This document shows, one piece after another, positions 28,793-35,751 of a DNA stretch of 35,751 nt (position 1 is the stretch's first letter; the number at the start of each line of letters is the position of its first letter). A program made the position numbers and the translations under genes. The notes beneath the pieces are model-generated. The model worked only from the letters and a program-made list of their open reading frames with translations, did not search any database and was not told where the DNA came from. This DNA is from Polyangiaceae bacterium (GTDB lineage: Bacteria > Myxococcota_A > Polyangia > Polyangiales > Polyangiaceae), in assembly GCA_023150915.1 (NCBI GenBank), contig JAKLKA010000072.1, forward strand, positions 1 through 35,751. The letters run 5' to 3'.

Positions 28793-30592
28793 TCACGGCT
28801 GAAAATAACGCCCGACTTGCTCGCGGTATTCTTCCGGGACTTCCGAGCCCTCGACGCCGCCGAGCTCGCTGGGACCGGCCTGGCCCAGCGCGCCGGTGCC
28901 GGCTTGGTTCGCGGTCTCGCCGGGACGCGAAGGCGCTCGGCCCATGGTGCTGCCCTGCATGGGCGCGCCGGCGTTCATCTTGCCATTCGCTTTGGATCGC
29001 AGGCCCTTGGTGTCGAGCTTCGCGGTGTTGCCCTTGTGGTCGCCGGTCCCGAAGTCCTTCTTGCTGCCGGGCCCGCCCGAGCCGTCCGCCTTGCTGCCCG
29101 GGTCGCCCTTGCCGCCCTTGTCTCCCGGGCCCTTGGGCGACCCGTCGGACGGGCCGCCGCCCTCGATCGGGACGGGCGCCATGCCGCCGAGACCCCGCTC
29201 GGCCTCGGCGCCGCCGCGCTCGGCATCGCCCAGCCCCTTCTCGCGCTCACCCTCTTTGCTGGCGTCGGGCTTGGCCAGATCTTTCAGCTGCTCTTCCAGG
29301 GCCTTCTGCCCTTCGGGAGTGCCCAGCCGTTTGGCCATGTCGTCGATCTGCTCTTTGGTCATCGGGTTCGCGCCACCCGGCTGCTGCTCCAGCTGCTTCT
29401 GCAGGCGCTCGGCCAGGCGCTTGCGCTCTTCCTCGGTCATGCCCTGCAGCGCCTTCTCGAGGGACTCGGCCAGGCGCTTCTGGGCCTCGGGGCTGCCGCT
29501 CTGCCCGAACTCTTCCAGATCTTTGAGCGCTTCTTCGCTCAGCTTGCCTTTCATGCCGCGCGCCAGCTCGCGCAGGGCCTCGGCCTTCGCCTCGCGTTTC
29601 TCGAACAGCTTCTTCTGCTCTTCCAGCGCCTGGGCCAGCTCCTTCGCGCCCTTCTCGCGGGCGGCCTTCTGGGCCTCGTCCAGGGCCTGCTTCGCCGCGT
29701 CGCGATCGGCCTTCTCGGCCTTGTTGGCCAGCTCTTGCATCTTCTTGTCGAACTCGACCAGATCGCCGTCGCCCAGAGCCTTGGCGGCGTCCCGGGTGCT
29801 CTTGTTCTCGGCCAGCTTGCCCACCGCCGCCTCGAGCCCCGCGCGGTTCTTCTGGTCGCCCAGCTTCAAACGCTCTGCGGCGACGTCGTCGCGCAGCTTG
29901 GCGATCTTCGCCTGGGCCTCGCGCTTCTCCATTCCCTTGGCCAGCTCCTCGCGCAGACGCTTGGCTTCTTCTGCGATCTGCTTCAGGCGCTCGCGCTGCT
30001 CGGCGTCGCGGGCGTCGAGGTTCTCGAGGCGCTCGATCTTCTCCAGACCCTGCAGGTTCGCCAGCTGCACCCGTGACGACCCAGGCGCAGCGGGCGGCAC
30101 GGCGGGACCGGGCGGGAGCGGGATCAGGCTCAGGTAGACCACGGCGGCGACCCCGACCGGCGCCAGCGCGTGCAGAGTCTGGAGCACGCGCGGCCGCGCG
30201 CGCTTGGGGTCCCCCTGGTCGAGCGCACTGACCGCATCGCCCAGCACCACGGCGCCGGCGTCTTCCGACGAGCCCAGCTCGAGGGCCGTGCTGATCGCTT
30301 CCTTCGACTCGAGCCGGGCGTCCAGATAGAGCGCCACGTCGCTGTCGCTGAGCCGGCGACGCGTCGCCACGATCAGCGCGATGAGCACGCCCACTGCGCC
30401 CAGGGCAGCGGCCGCGGGGCGAAGCGAGCCCAGCCGTTGCCACCACAAGGCTGCTGCCGCGACTCCGGCCAGCGCGAAACCCAGCGCGAGGCCGGTGAGC
30501 AGCGAGCGCGCCGCGAGACGCAAGCGGATCTGACGGGCCCAACGCTGGAACAGGCGATGGAATCGGCCGAGCTCGGTGCTTTCGGGCGGCAT
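28793..30592 (-). CDS. coiled-coil membrane protein heading the MoxR/VWA cluster
   Basis: 599 residues. Three N-terminal hydrophobic helices (about 30-50, 57-77, 142-160; LLTGLALGFALAGVAAAALWW is the first) precede a long charged Glu/Lys/Ala coiled coil (about 180-430) with a DUF4175-like look. A Gly/Ser/Lys low-complexity stretch (about 440-580) follows, then a conserved-looking end VPEEYREQVGRYFQP. Such proteins recur next to MoxR-DUF58-VWA genes. The short C-terminal motif may be a docking element, which is inference. AGGA lies 4-5 nt before the ATG at 30592. Confidence 0.82.
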   Translation of the reverse strand: MPPESTELGRFHRLFQRWARQIRLRLAARSLLTGLALGFALAGVAAAALWWQRLGSLRPAAAALGAVGVLIALIVATRRRLSDSDVALYLDARLESKEAISTALELGSSEDAGAVVLGDAVSALDQGDPKRARPRVLQTLHALAPVGVAAVVYLSLIPLPPGPAVPPAAPGSSRVQLANLQGLEKIERLENLDARDAEQRERLKQIAEEAKRLREELAKGMEKREAQAKIAKLRDDVAAERLKLGDQKNRAGLEAAVGKLAENKSTRDAAKALGDGDLVEFDKKMQELANKAEKADRDAAKQALDEAQKAAREKGAKELAQALEEQKKLFEKREAKAEALRELARGMKGKLSEEALKDLEEFGQSGSPEAQKRLAESLEKALQGMTEEERKRLAERLQKQLEQQPGGANPMTKEQIDDMAKRLGTPEGQKALEEQLKDLAKPDASKEGEREKGLGDAERGGAEAERGLGGMAPVPIEGGGPSDGSPKGPGDKGGKGDPGSKADGSGGPGSKKDFGTGDHKGNTAKLDTKGLRSKANGKMNAGAPMQGSTMGRAPSRPGETANQAGTGALGQAGPSELGGVEGSEVPEEYREQVGRYFQP

Positions 30593-30672
30593 GGAGTCCT
30601 ATTCTGGGGCCTGGGCCCGGTTCTTTCTACGAGCGAGCCGCCAGAATGTGCTTCAAGGGCGTTCCGTGTGGC

Positions 30673-30688
30673 CCGGCCCACGGGCCGG
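30673..30688. other. 7-bp GC hairpin in the panB leader region
   Basis: CCGGCCC (30673-30679), AC, GGGCCGG (30682-30688). It lies just upstream of the TGATAGGCT element and could be a protein site or incidental GC dyad. Confidence 0.3.
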
Positions 30689-30697
30689 AAGGGCGCG

Positions 30698-30706
30698 TGA
30701 TAGGCT
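30698..30706 (+). promoter_or_regulatory. candidate extended -10 TGATAGGCT before panB
   Basis: Hexamer TAGGCT at 30701-30706 preceded by TGA, 10 nt before the ATG at 30717. It is nearly the same element, at nearly the same distance, as before the kinase gene at 4702. Confidence 0.42.
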
Positions 30707-30716
30707 CGCCGCCCTG

Positions 30717-31613
30717 ATGAAACCCGCCGACAAAGTCACGGTTCCGAGCCTCCGGGCGCGGAAAGGGGCTGGGCCGAAGATCGCCATGGTCACGGCCTAC
30801 GACGCGACCTTGGCACGGCTGCTCGACGAGGGGGGCGCCGACATCCTCTTGATCGGCGACTCGCTCGGCATGGTGGTGCAGGGCCACGCCAACACCCTGG
30901 CCGTGACCGTGGACGACATCTGCTACCACGGTCGCGCCGTGGCCCGCGCCGCGCGCCGCGCCCACCTGGTCGGCGACATGCCGTTCATGAGCTTCCAGGT
31001 CTCGCCCGAGAAGGCCCTCGAGAACGCCGGCGCCATGCTCAAGAGCGGTGGGTTCGAGGCGGTGAAGCTCGAAGGCGGCATGGTGGTCGCCGAGCACGTG
31101 CATCGCATCGTGCAAGCGGGCATCCCGGTCATGGGCCACGTTGGGCTCTTGCCGCAGTCGGTCCACGCCATGGGCGGCTTCCGCGTGCAGGGCAAGGGCG
31201 AAGACGCCGCCGCGTCGGTGCTGGCCGACGCCAAGGCGCTGGAGCAAGCGGGCGCGTACTCGATCGTGCTCGAGGGGTTGCCGGCGCCGGTCGCGCGTCG
31301 CATCACCGAGGCGGTCGGCATCCCTACCATCGGCATCGGCGCGGGGCCGCACTGCGACGGTCAGGTGCTGGTCTGCTACGACTTCCTCGGCATGTACAAA
31401 GACGTGCAGCCGAAGTTCGTCAAGCGCTACGCCGAGCTGGGCGACGCCGTGATCGCCGCCACCCGCAGCTACGTGGGCGAGGTGAAGTCCGGCGCCTTTC
31501 CAGGCGAAGCGCACAGCTTCGGCATGGGCAAGGCCCACAGCACGGGCGAGCCCACCGGCGCCCAGCCCGTGGTGGCCTCGGAGCCGCCCGCCTATGGCCC
31601 GACCGAGGACTGA
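30717..31613 (+). CDS. panB: 3-methyl-2-oxobutanoate hydroxymethyltransferase (ketopantoate hydroxymethyltransferase)
   Basis: 298 residues from the ATG at 30717 ([17 protein letters not shown]). It makes ketopantoate from 2-ketoisovalerate with methylene-THF, the first committed step to pantothenate and CoA. Family motifs are complete: [63 protein letters not shown] and [14 protein letters not shown]. The Glu, Asp and Lys used for Mg and substrate binding are in place. A ~25-residue tail (after SFGMGK) is extra. panC and tmk follow, forming a small biosynthetic operon. Confidence 0.96.
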   Translation: MKPADKVTVPSLRARKGAGPKIAMVTAYDATLARLLDEGGADILLIGDSLGMVVQGHANTLAVTVDDICYHGRAVARAARRAHLVGDMPFMSFQVSPEKALENAGAMLKSGGFEAVKLEGGMVVAEHVHRIVQAGIPVMGHVGLLPQSVHAMGGFRVQGKGEDAAASVLADAKALEQAGAYSIVLEGLPAPVARRITEAVGIPTIGIGAGPHCDGQVLVCYDFLGMYKDVQPKFVKRYAELGDAVIAATRSYVGEVKSGAFPGEAHSFGMGKAHSTGEPTGAQPVVASEPPAYGPTED

Positions 31614-31693
31614 AGCGATGGCCGGTGGCGGCTGGCGAAGGCGCGCGCACGCATGGCCGCCGCGCCCGAGCTGTGCATGAATGCGTGACCTCC

Positions 31694-32575
31694 ATGCCGC
31701 TCGAGCTTTGCCGCACCGTCGCCGAGTTCCGCGCCGCCTGCGATCGCGTGCGGTCGCTCGGGCGTCGCGTTGGCCTGGTGCCGACCATGGGCGCGCTGCA
31801 CGCCGGTCACGTGGCGCTGGTGCACGAGGCGCGGCGGCGTGCGGACGACGCGGCCGTCACCATCTTCGTCAACCCGACCCAGTTCGGTCCGAACGAGGAC
31901 TTCGCCAAGTATCCGCGCACGCTCGAGTCGGATCTGGCGAAGTGCGAGGCCGCCGGGGCCGCGCTGGTCTTTGCGCCCGAGGCCGGCGAGATGTACCTGG
32001 CCGGCGAAACGACGCGCGTACGCGTCGACGGGCTGACGGCCCACCTGTGCGGTCGGGTGCGCCCGGGGCACTTCGAAGGCGTGACCACCATCGTGGCCAA
32101 GCTGTTCGCGGTGGCGGGGGCCTGCACCGCAGTGTTCGGCCGCAAAGACTATCAGCAGCTCAAGGTGATCCAGCGCATGACGGCCGACCTGCTCTTGCCC
32201 GTCGACGTGGTCGGGTTCCCCACCGTGCGCGAGGCCGACGGCCTGGCACTTTCGTCGCGCAACGCCTATCTGTCGGCCGAGGATCGGCAGCGTGCCCTGG
32301 TGCTGTCGCGCTCGCTCGCGGCGGCGGTGCGGCGCTTCGAGTCGGCCGAGCGTGGCGCCGGGGCGCTGCGCCGTCCGGTGGAGCAGGCCATTTCCGCCGT
32401 CGGCCTCTCCCCGGACTACGTCACGCTGGCCGACAGCGAGACCCTCGAGCCCTTCGGTGACGACGCCGTGGTGGGCGACCGGGCGCTCTTGGCGCTGGCA
32501 GTGCGGGTCGGGGGCGCACGGTTGATCGACAACGTGGTGCTCGGCGAGGACGGCGCGCCCGGAGCGTCGGAGTGA
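31694..32575 (+). CDS. panC: pantoate--beta-alanine ligase (pantothenate synthetase)
   Basis: 293 residues. It condenses pantoate and beta-alanine with ATP to give pantothenate. Motifs of the family are present: [11 protein letters not shown] (ATP-site HIGH-like), [43 protein letters not shown] and [11 protein letters not shown]. The ATG at 31694 ([12 protein letters not shown]) starts where the family starts. The 80 bp between panB and this ATG is open but lacks homology-like sequence; no strong Shine-Dalgarno is evident. Its stop overlaps the tmk GTG. Confidence 0.95.
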   Translation: MPLELCRTVAEFRAACDRVRSLGRRVGLVPTMGALHAGHVALVHEARRRADDAAVTIFVNPTQFGPNEDFAKYPRTLESDLAKCEAAGAALVFAPEAGEMYLAGETTRVRVDGLTAHLCGRVRPGHFEGVTTIVAKLFAVAGACTAVFGRKDYQQLKVIQRMTADLLLPVDVVGFPTVREADGLALSSRNAYLSAEDRQRALVLSRSLAAAVRRFESAERGAGALRRPVEQAISAVGLSPDYVTLADSETLEPFGDDAVVGDRALLALAVRVGGARLIDNVVLGEDGAPGASE

Positions 32576-33213
32576 CCGCCGCTCGCGGGTCCTTCATCGT
32601 GCTCGAAGGCATCGACGGTGCCGGCACCAGCACACAGCTCGAGCTCGTGGCTCGAGCGCTCGAGGCCCGCGGGCTTGCCGTGCACCGCACCGCCGAGCCG
32701 AGCACAGGACCAGTGGGCAACCTGATCCGCCAGTATCTGAGAAAAGAGCTGCCGGTGCCGGCGGCGTGGGACACCATGGCGTTGCTCTTTGCCGCCGATC
32801 GCCTGGACCACGTGGCACGGGAGATCGAGCCGCTGCTCGCGCGGGGCAGCTGGGTGATCTCGGATCGGTACGACCTCTCGAGCTTGGCCTATCAGTCGGC
32901 GACCGCGCCGAACGCCCGCGTGGTGAGCTGGATCCGCGAGCTGAACTCCCGGGCGCTGCGGCCGGATCTCACCGTGATCGTGGACGTGCCCGCCGATGCG
33001 GCGGCGGCCCGGCGGGGGGCGCGCGGGGGTCGTGAAGAGCTGTACGAGCGGGACGAGCTCCAGGCTCGGCTGGCCGAGATCTACGCGCAGGGCGAAGCGC
33101 TGGTGCCCGGCGACTCCGTGCGCCACGTCTCGGGGCTCGGGGCCCCGGCCGAGGTGACCGCGCGCGTGCTGGCCGTGGTGGACGCCGCGCTCAGAACACC
33201 CAGCCCACCGTGA
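32572..33213 (+). CDS. tmk: dTMP kinase
   Basis: 213 residues from a GTG at 32572 that overlaps the panC stop (GTGA). It phosphorylates dTMP to d[18 protein letters not shown] is the P-loop, but the usual invariant Lys (GK[ST]) is Thr here. DRY ([12 protein letters not shown]) and a LID-like [17 protein letters not shown] segment support the family, and length is normal. It is the third gene of the panB-panC-tmk unit. Its 3' end overlaps the convergent 33191-33733 gene by 23 bp. The substitution may be lineage-typical; catalytic competence cannot be judged here. Confidence 0.88.
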   Translation: MTAARGSFIVLEGIDGAGTSTQLELVARALEARGLAVHRTAEPSTGPVGNLIRQYLRKELPVPAAWDTMALLFAADRLDHVAREIEPLLARGSWVISDRYDLSSLAYQSATAPNARVVSWIRELNSRALRPDLTVIVDVPADAAAARRGARGGREELYERDELQARLAEIYAQGEALVPGDSVRHVSGLGAPAEVTARVLAVVDAALRTPSPP

Positions 33214-33733
33214 AGTCGAGGCCCAGGGTCGTGCGCGTGCCCGGCGCGAGCCGCCCCTGCTCGTCGAAGTCGTGGATCACGTCCAGCGACGCCGCCGGCG
33301 TGATCTCTTGCAGGTTCCAGATCACGAAACGGTTGCCAAAGCGCAGCGACTCTTGGATGCGCCAGGCCGCGCCCACGTCGCGATCGGTCGGCACGTAGGT
33401 CACGCTGGTGCGCGCGGCATCGGCGGCGACGCTCAGGTAAGGGCCAGCCATGCCTCGATAGTCCGAAGCCCAGTCGCGAAGGCTGAGCCAGAAGCGGCCC
33501 TCGCTCACGAAGCTCAGGGTGACCGAGCGGAAGTCTTCGCGGGCGGCGCGCCGGGCGCCCAGGCCGGCCAGCGCGCTCCACCGCTCGGCCAGGTAGCGCT
33601 CGTATTGGACCACGACGCCGCTCGAGGCGAGCGCGAACGGCTTGTGCGACACCGCGTTCCGCTTGCCCTGGGGCTGGGCGCCGGCCGCGCCGGCCAGCAA
33701 CAGCAAGACCGCCACGAGCCGCCCGCCCTTCAT
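33191..33733 (-). CDS. small outer-membrane beta-barrel-like protein
   Basis: 180 residues from the ATG at 33733, which overlaps the esterase stop (ATGA). A signal peptide (GRLVAVLLLLAGAAGA, cleavage before QPQ) leads to a mature part with alternating hydrophobic strands ([32 protein letters not shown]) and a C-terminal Phe, the usual outer-membrane insertion signature. It resembles small OmpA/OmpW-type barrels only loosely; no family is named. It is co-transcribed with the esterase and overlaps the tmk 3' end antisense by 23 bp. Confidence 0.7.
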   Translation of the reverse strand: MKGGRLVAVLLLLAGAAGAQPQGKRNAVSHKPFALASSGVVVQYERYLAERWSALAGLGARRAAREDFRSVTLSFVSEGRFWLSLRDWASDYRGMAGPYLSVAADAARTSVTYVPTDRDVGAAWRIQESLRFGNRFVIWNLQEITPAASLDVIHDFDEQGRLAPGTRTTLGLDFTVGWVF

Positions 33734-34596
33734 GGCTCTCCGATGTGCCGCGCGAGGAAGTCGGCGATCACCAGCCACGCTTCGGGCGTCTCGAGCAGCA
33801 CCTCGATCTGCAGCTCGCCGGGATCGGCGCCGGGTTGCAGCAGGTGCCCGCCGCCTGCGAGCCGCAGCTCGTCGGCCTCGTTGCCCCGGGCACGCAACGC
33901 GTCTCGCATCCACCGCGACTGCTCGGTCGCGCCGATCCAGTCGCCGCCGCCGCTCACCAGCAGGTACGGCGGCTCGTTGGCATCGATCTGCGCGATGGGG
34001 GACGCCTGCTCGTACTCGTCGGGCAGCTCGCTGAGCGTGCCGCCCATGAAGTCTTGGATCCAGCGGGCGTCGGCGCGGTCACGCAGGTCGTGGGCGCCCG
34101 CGCCGGGGATCACCGCGGCGGGGCGATCCGGGCGCCCCGACGAGCAGTCGGGCGCGAGGCTGGGCGTGTCGTAGGCCACACCCAGGAGCGAGGCGAGGTG
34201 GCCGCCGGCCGAGTAGCCCATCACCGCGATGCGCTTCGGGTCGATGCCGTACTCGTCGGCGTTCTTCTGGAGGAAGGCGAGAGCACAGGCCGTGTCTCGC
34301 GGCGCGTTTGGGAATTCGCCGCCTGGGACCAGGCGGTAGTTGATGCTGGCCGCGACGTAGCCCGAGCGCGCGAAGCGGCGCGCGGCGTTGTCGAAGTGGC
34401 GCTTGTCACCAAACCGCCAAGCGCCCCCGTGAATCAGCATGATGGCGGGCTGCGGCCCGGATTCGTTCGGCAGGTAGAGATCGAGCTGGGTCGAGTCCCC
34501 GTAGCGGGAGTCGTAGGGCACGTCCTCGATCTCGGTGGGCGCTCCGCACCCCAGCGAGACCAGCGATGCGAGGGCGAGCCCGGCTCGGCGCCACAT
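33730..34596 (-). CDS. alpha/beta hydrolase (esterase/lipase) lipoprotein
   Basis: 288 residues. The signal peptide ends in VSLGC (Cys17). The hormone-sensitive-lipase-like features are HGGAW (residues 56-60, oxyanion hole) and nucleophile elbow GYSAGG (Ser129); Asp219 (GGGDWIGA) and His251 (GGGHLL) are likely triad partners. It probably hydrolyses short esters in the periplasm or at the inner/outer membrane face. A minus-strand TAGACT exactly 6 nt before the ATG would place the transcript start at the A of ATG, i.e. leaderless. It is followed by the barrel-like protein. Confidence 0.88.
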   Translation of the reverse strand: MWRRAGLALASLVSLGCGAPTEIEDVPYDSRYGDSTQLDLYLPNESGPQPAIMLIHGGAWRFGDKRHFDNAARRFARSGYVAASINYRLVPGGEFPNAPRDTACALAFLQKNADEYGIDPKRIAVMGYSAGGHLASLLGVAYDTPSLAPDCSSGRPDRPAAVIPGAGAHDLRDRADARWIQDFMGGTLSELPDEYEQASPIAQIDANEPPYLLVSGGGDWIGATEQSRWMRDALRARGNEADELRLAGGGHLLQPGADPGELQIEVLLETPEAWLVIADFLARHIGEP

Positions 34597-34602
34597 GCCG
34601 CG

Positions 34603-34608
34603 AGTCTA
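34603..34608 (-). promoter_or_regulatory. candidate -10 TAGACT, 6 nt before esterase ATG
   Basis: Minus-strand TAGACT at 34608-34603 followed by CGCGGC and ATG. The spacing fits a leaderless start. Confidence 0.4.
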
Positions 34609-34654
34609 CACGCGTTTTTCGCCGCCCTCGGGCCCGGTGCAGGGCCGGAATTTG

Positions 34655-34681
34655 CCCGGGCGCGGAGCCCGGGACCATATT
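34655..34681. promoter_or_regulatory. 7-bp dyad and AT element before the PDZ lipoprotein gene
   Basis: CCCGGGC (34655-34661), GCGGA, GCCCGGG (34667-34673) form a perfect dyad; CATATT follows at 34676-34681, 6 nt before the GTG at 34688. The pair could be an operator with a leaderless -10. The whole esterase/PDZ gap is only 91 bp. Confidence 0.33.
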
Positions 34682-34687
34682 CGGGGC

Positions 34688-35218
34688 GTGAAACGCGCGT
34701 ACCTGTTGCCCTGGGCCCTGTTGCTCGCCGCCTGTGCCGGGCGCGAGAACGACGCGGAATACCCCGCGAACGAAGTGCTGGTTGCCGATGCCGCGGACGA
34801 AGAAGACGCGATGAACTCCCAGCCCGCGCGACCGGCACCGCCCGCAGGGTCGTTGTGGCGCGACGAGGTGAACGCCATGGTCGACGCCGGGCTCGGCTGG
34901 TTCTTGCAGCGCGTCGACGTCGAGCCGGCGGTCGAGGCCGGCCAGTTTCGGGGCTTTCGGCTGGTTCGACTCACCCCGCCGGACTTCTGGCAGGGCGTGG
35001 AGCTCAAGCCCGGCGACGTCGTGCTGAGCGTCAACGGCATGCCCATCGAGCGTGAAACCCAAGCCTATGAGGCGTTCCAGTCGCTCAAGAAGGCGACCGA
35101 GCTTCGGGTTCGCTACGAGCGCGGCGGACGACAGCGCGAGCTGGTCTATCGCATCGTCGAGCCGCCCGCCGAGCCCGAGTCGAAGGTGACGCCCGACAAG
35201 CGCACCGCCGCCAAGTGA
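34688..35218 (+). CDS. PDZ-domain lipoprotein, GspC-like
   Basis: 176 residues from a GTG at 34688 giving MKRAYLLPWALLLAAC with lipobox LAAC (Cys16). A Glu/Asp/Pro-rich spacer (about 20-55) is followed by a helix and a single PDZ domain (about 75-155): GFRLVRLTPPDFWQGVELKPGDVVLSVNG and a final LVYRIV strand. This arrangement matches the periplasmic C-terminal PDZ of type II secretion GspC and related scaffold lipoproteins. No other secretion genes lie nearby, so its partner is unknown. Confidence 0.85.
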   Translation: MKRAYLLPWALLLAACAGRENDAEYPANEVLVADAADEEDAMNSQPARPAPPAGSLWRDEVNAMVDAGLGWFLQRVDVEPAVEAGQFRGFRLVRLTPPDFWQGVELKPGDVVLSVNGMPIERETQAYEAFQSLKKATELRVRYERGGRQRELVYRIVEPPAEPESKVTPDKRTAAK

Positions 35219-35225
35219 GCCACCG

Positions 35226-35751
35226 CTAGTTGATGGTGTCTTTGCAGGTCCCGGCCTTGCTGCCGCCGGACTGGGAGCAGGTTGCGCCGCCGGGTTGCGG
35301 ACACGCCACCGCCGGGCACATGACCCCGACGTTGCACTTGTTCTTCAGCCACGCGGTCTGAAGATCGGTGAGCTGGGTCATCTCACTGGCGTTCGACGGG
35401 TTCACGAACGTGGGGCAGGGGCAGGGGAGCTCGTCATTTACCGCCTTGGTACACTGCAGCACGGAGAGAAACGGATTGCAGGTCTTCGCCGCCGCCAGCG
35501 CGGTCGCATAGGACTTCGCCAGGTCGCTGCAGGTGACGGAGCCGGAGCCGCCGGAGCCGCCGGTGCCGGAGCCGCCGGTGCCGGAGCCGCCGGTGCCCGA
35601 GCCGCCGGTGCCCGAACCGCCGGTGCCCGAGCCGCCGGTGCCGGAGCCGCCGGTGCCCGAGCCGCCGGTGCCCGAGCCGCCGGTGCCGGAGCCGCCGGTG
35701 CCCGAGCCGCCGGTGCCCGAGCCGCCGGTGCCGGAGCCGCCGGTGCCCGAG
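35226..35751 (-). CDS. Cys-rich secreted protein with Ser/Gly/Thr linker (5' truncated)
   Basis: The frame is open to the window edge; the start is beyond it. The visible N-terminal part is a (SGTGG)n linker, followed by a ~90-residue C-terminal domain with ten cysteines (CSDL, TCNPF, LQC, PCPC, KCNV, MCP, ACPQ, TCSQ, TCKD) ending in TIN. The domain looks disulfide-stabilised and extracytoplasmic. It resembles the protein at 1-1062 in architecture (long Gly/Thr linker plus Cys-rich domain) but not obviously in sequence. Confidence 0.72.
   Translation of the reverse strand, partial: SGTGGSGTGGSGTGGSGTGGSGTGGSGTGGSGTGGSGTGGSGTGGSGTGGSGTGGSGTGGSGTGGSGGSGSVTCSDLAKSYATALAAAKTCNPFLSVLQCTKAVNDELPCPCPTFVNPSNASEMTQLTDLQTAWLKNKCNVGVMCPAVACPQPGGATCSQSGGSKAGTCKDTIN
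35551..35751 (-). repeat. 15-bp tandem repeat, 13 full units, with a 45-bp super-repeat
   Basis: Thirteen units of CCSGAGCCGCCGGTG (plus sense) run from 35551 to 35745, with a partial unit to the edge. The third base alternates G or C (TCC or TCG serine on the coding strand). From 35641 the pattern is G,C,C,G,C,C,G, giving a 45-bp higher-order period. Confidence 0.9.

Noticed and set aside
34688-35218. Type II secretion locus
   Set aside because: Only a single GspC-like PDZ lipoprotein is present; no other gsp genes are seen.
35551-35751. Possible CRISPR array
   Set aside because: Units are 15 bp, contiguous with no spacers, and in frame with a coding linker.

Overview
The window looks like chromosomal DNA of a high-GC, GC3-biased myxobacterium-like organism, probably Polyangiales/Sorangiineae. 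This is an inference with no marker gene behind it. It rests on several secreted Cys-rich proteins with long Gly/Thr or Gly/Ser/Thr linkers, a Ser/Thr kinase fused to PEGA and formylglycine-enzyme-like domains, a Lys/Ala-rich histone-H1-like protein, many small lipoproteins, and GTG/TTG starts. No tRNA, rRNA, IS element, prophage or CRISPR array is visible. I count about 30 genes, packed tightly with many 1-8 base overlaps.

Layout. 1-4679 (+): the 3' end of a Cys-rich secreted protein, a Tat-type FAD oxidoreductase, both subunits of a 3-oxoacid CoA-transferase, and a small secreted protein behind a canonical sigma70-like promoter. 4720-7431 (+): a 903-residue kinase-PEGA-FGE-like protein. 7432-11781 (-): an overlapping operon of PlsB acyltransferase, an M74 murein endopeptidase lipoprotein and an orphan beta-class DNA methyltransferase. 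11783-13252 (+): an unrecognised lipoprotein. 13257-16040 (-): Opp/Dpp-type ATPases without permeases, and a DNRLRE-like lipoprotein.

16058-30592 (-) is the centrepiece: a coiled-coil membrane protein, a MoxR ATPase, a large membrane/periplasmic protein, an ABC ATPase and its permease (frameshifted in a CG run), a DUF58 protein and two membrane VWA proteins. The VWA/DUF58 proteins together carry four intact DxSxS MIDAS motifs. A small H1-like gene on the opposite strand (21535-21723) interrupts the cluster, preceded by an AT-richer region holding a 13-bp iteron-like array and inverted repeats. The likely theme is a MoxR/VWA chaperone system coupled to an ABC-2-type transporter in the envelope; its function is unknown.

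30717-33213 (+): panB, panC and tmk (pantothenate and dTTP synthesis). 33191-34596 (-): a lipoprotein esterase and a small outer-membrane-like protein. 34688-35218 (+): a PDZ lipoprotein. 35226-35751 (-): the 3' end of another Cys-rich protein with a (Ser-Gly-Thr-Gly-Gly)n linker that runs out of the window.

Regulation. Six transcription-unit starts share a TANNCT hexamer 6-11 nt before the start codon, most without a visible Shine-Dalgarno, which suggests leaderless or near-leaderless transcription.
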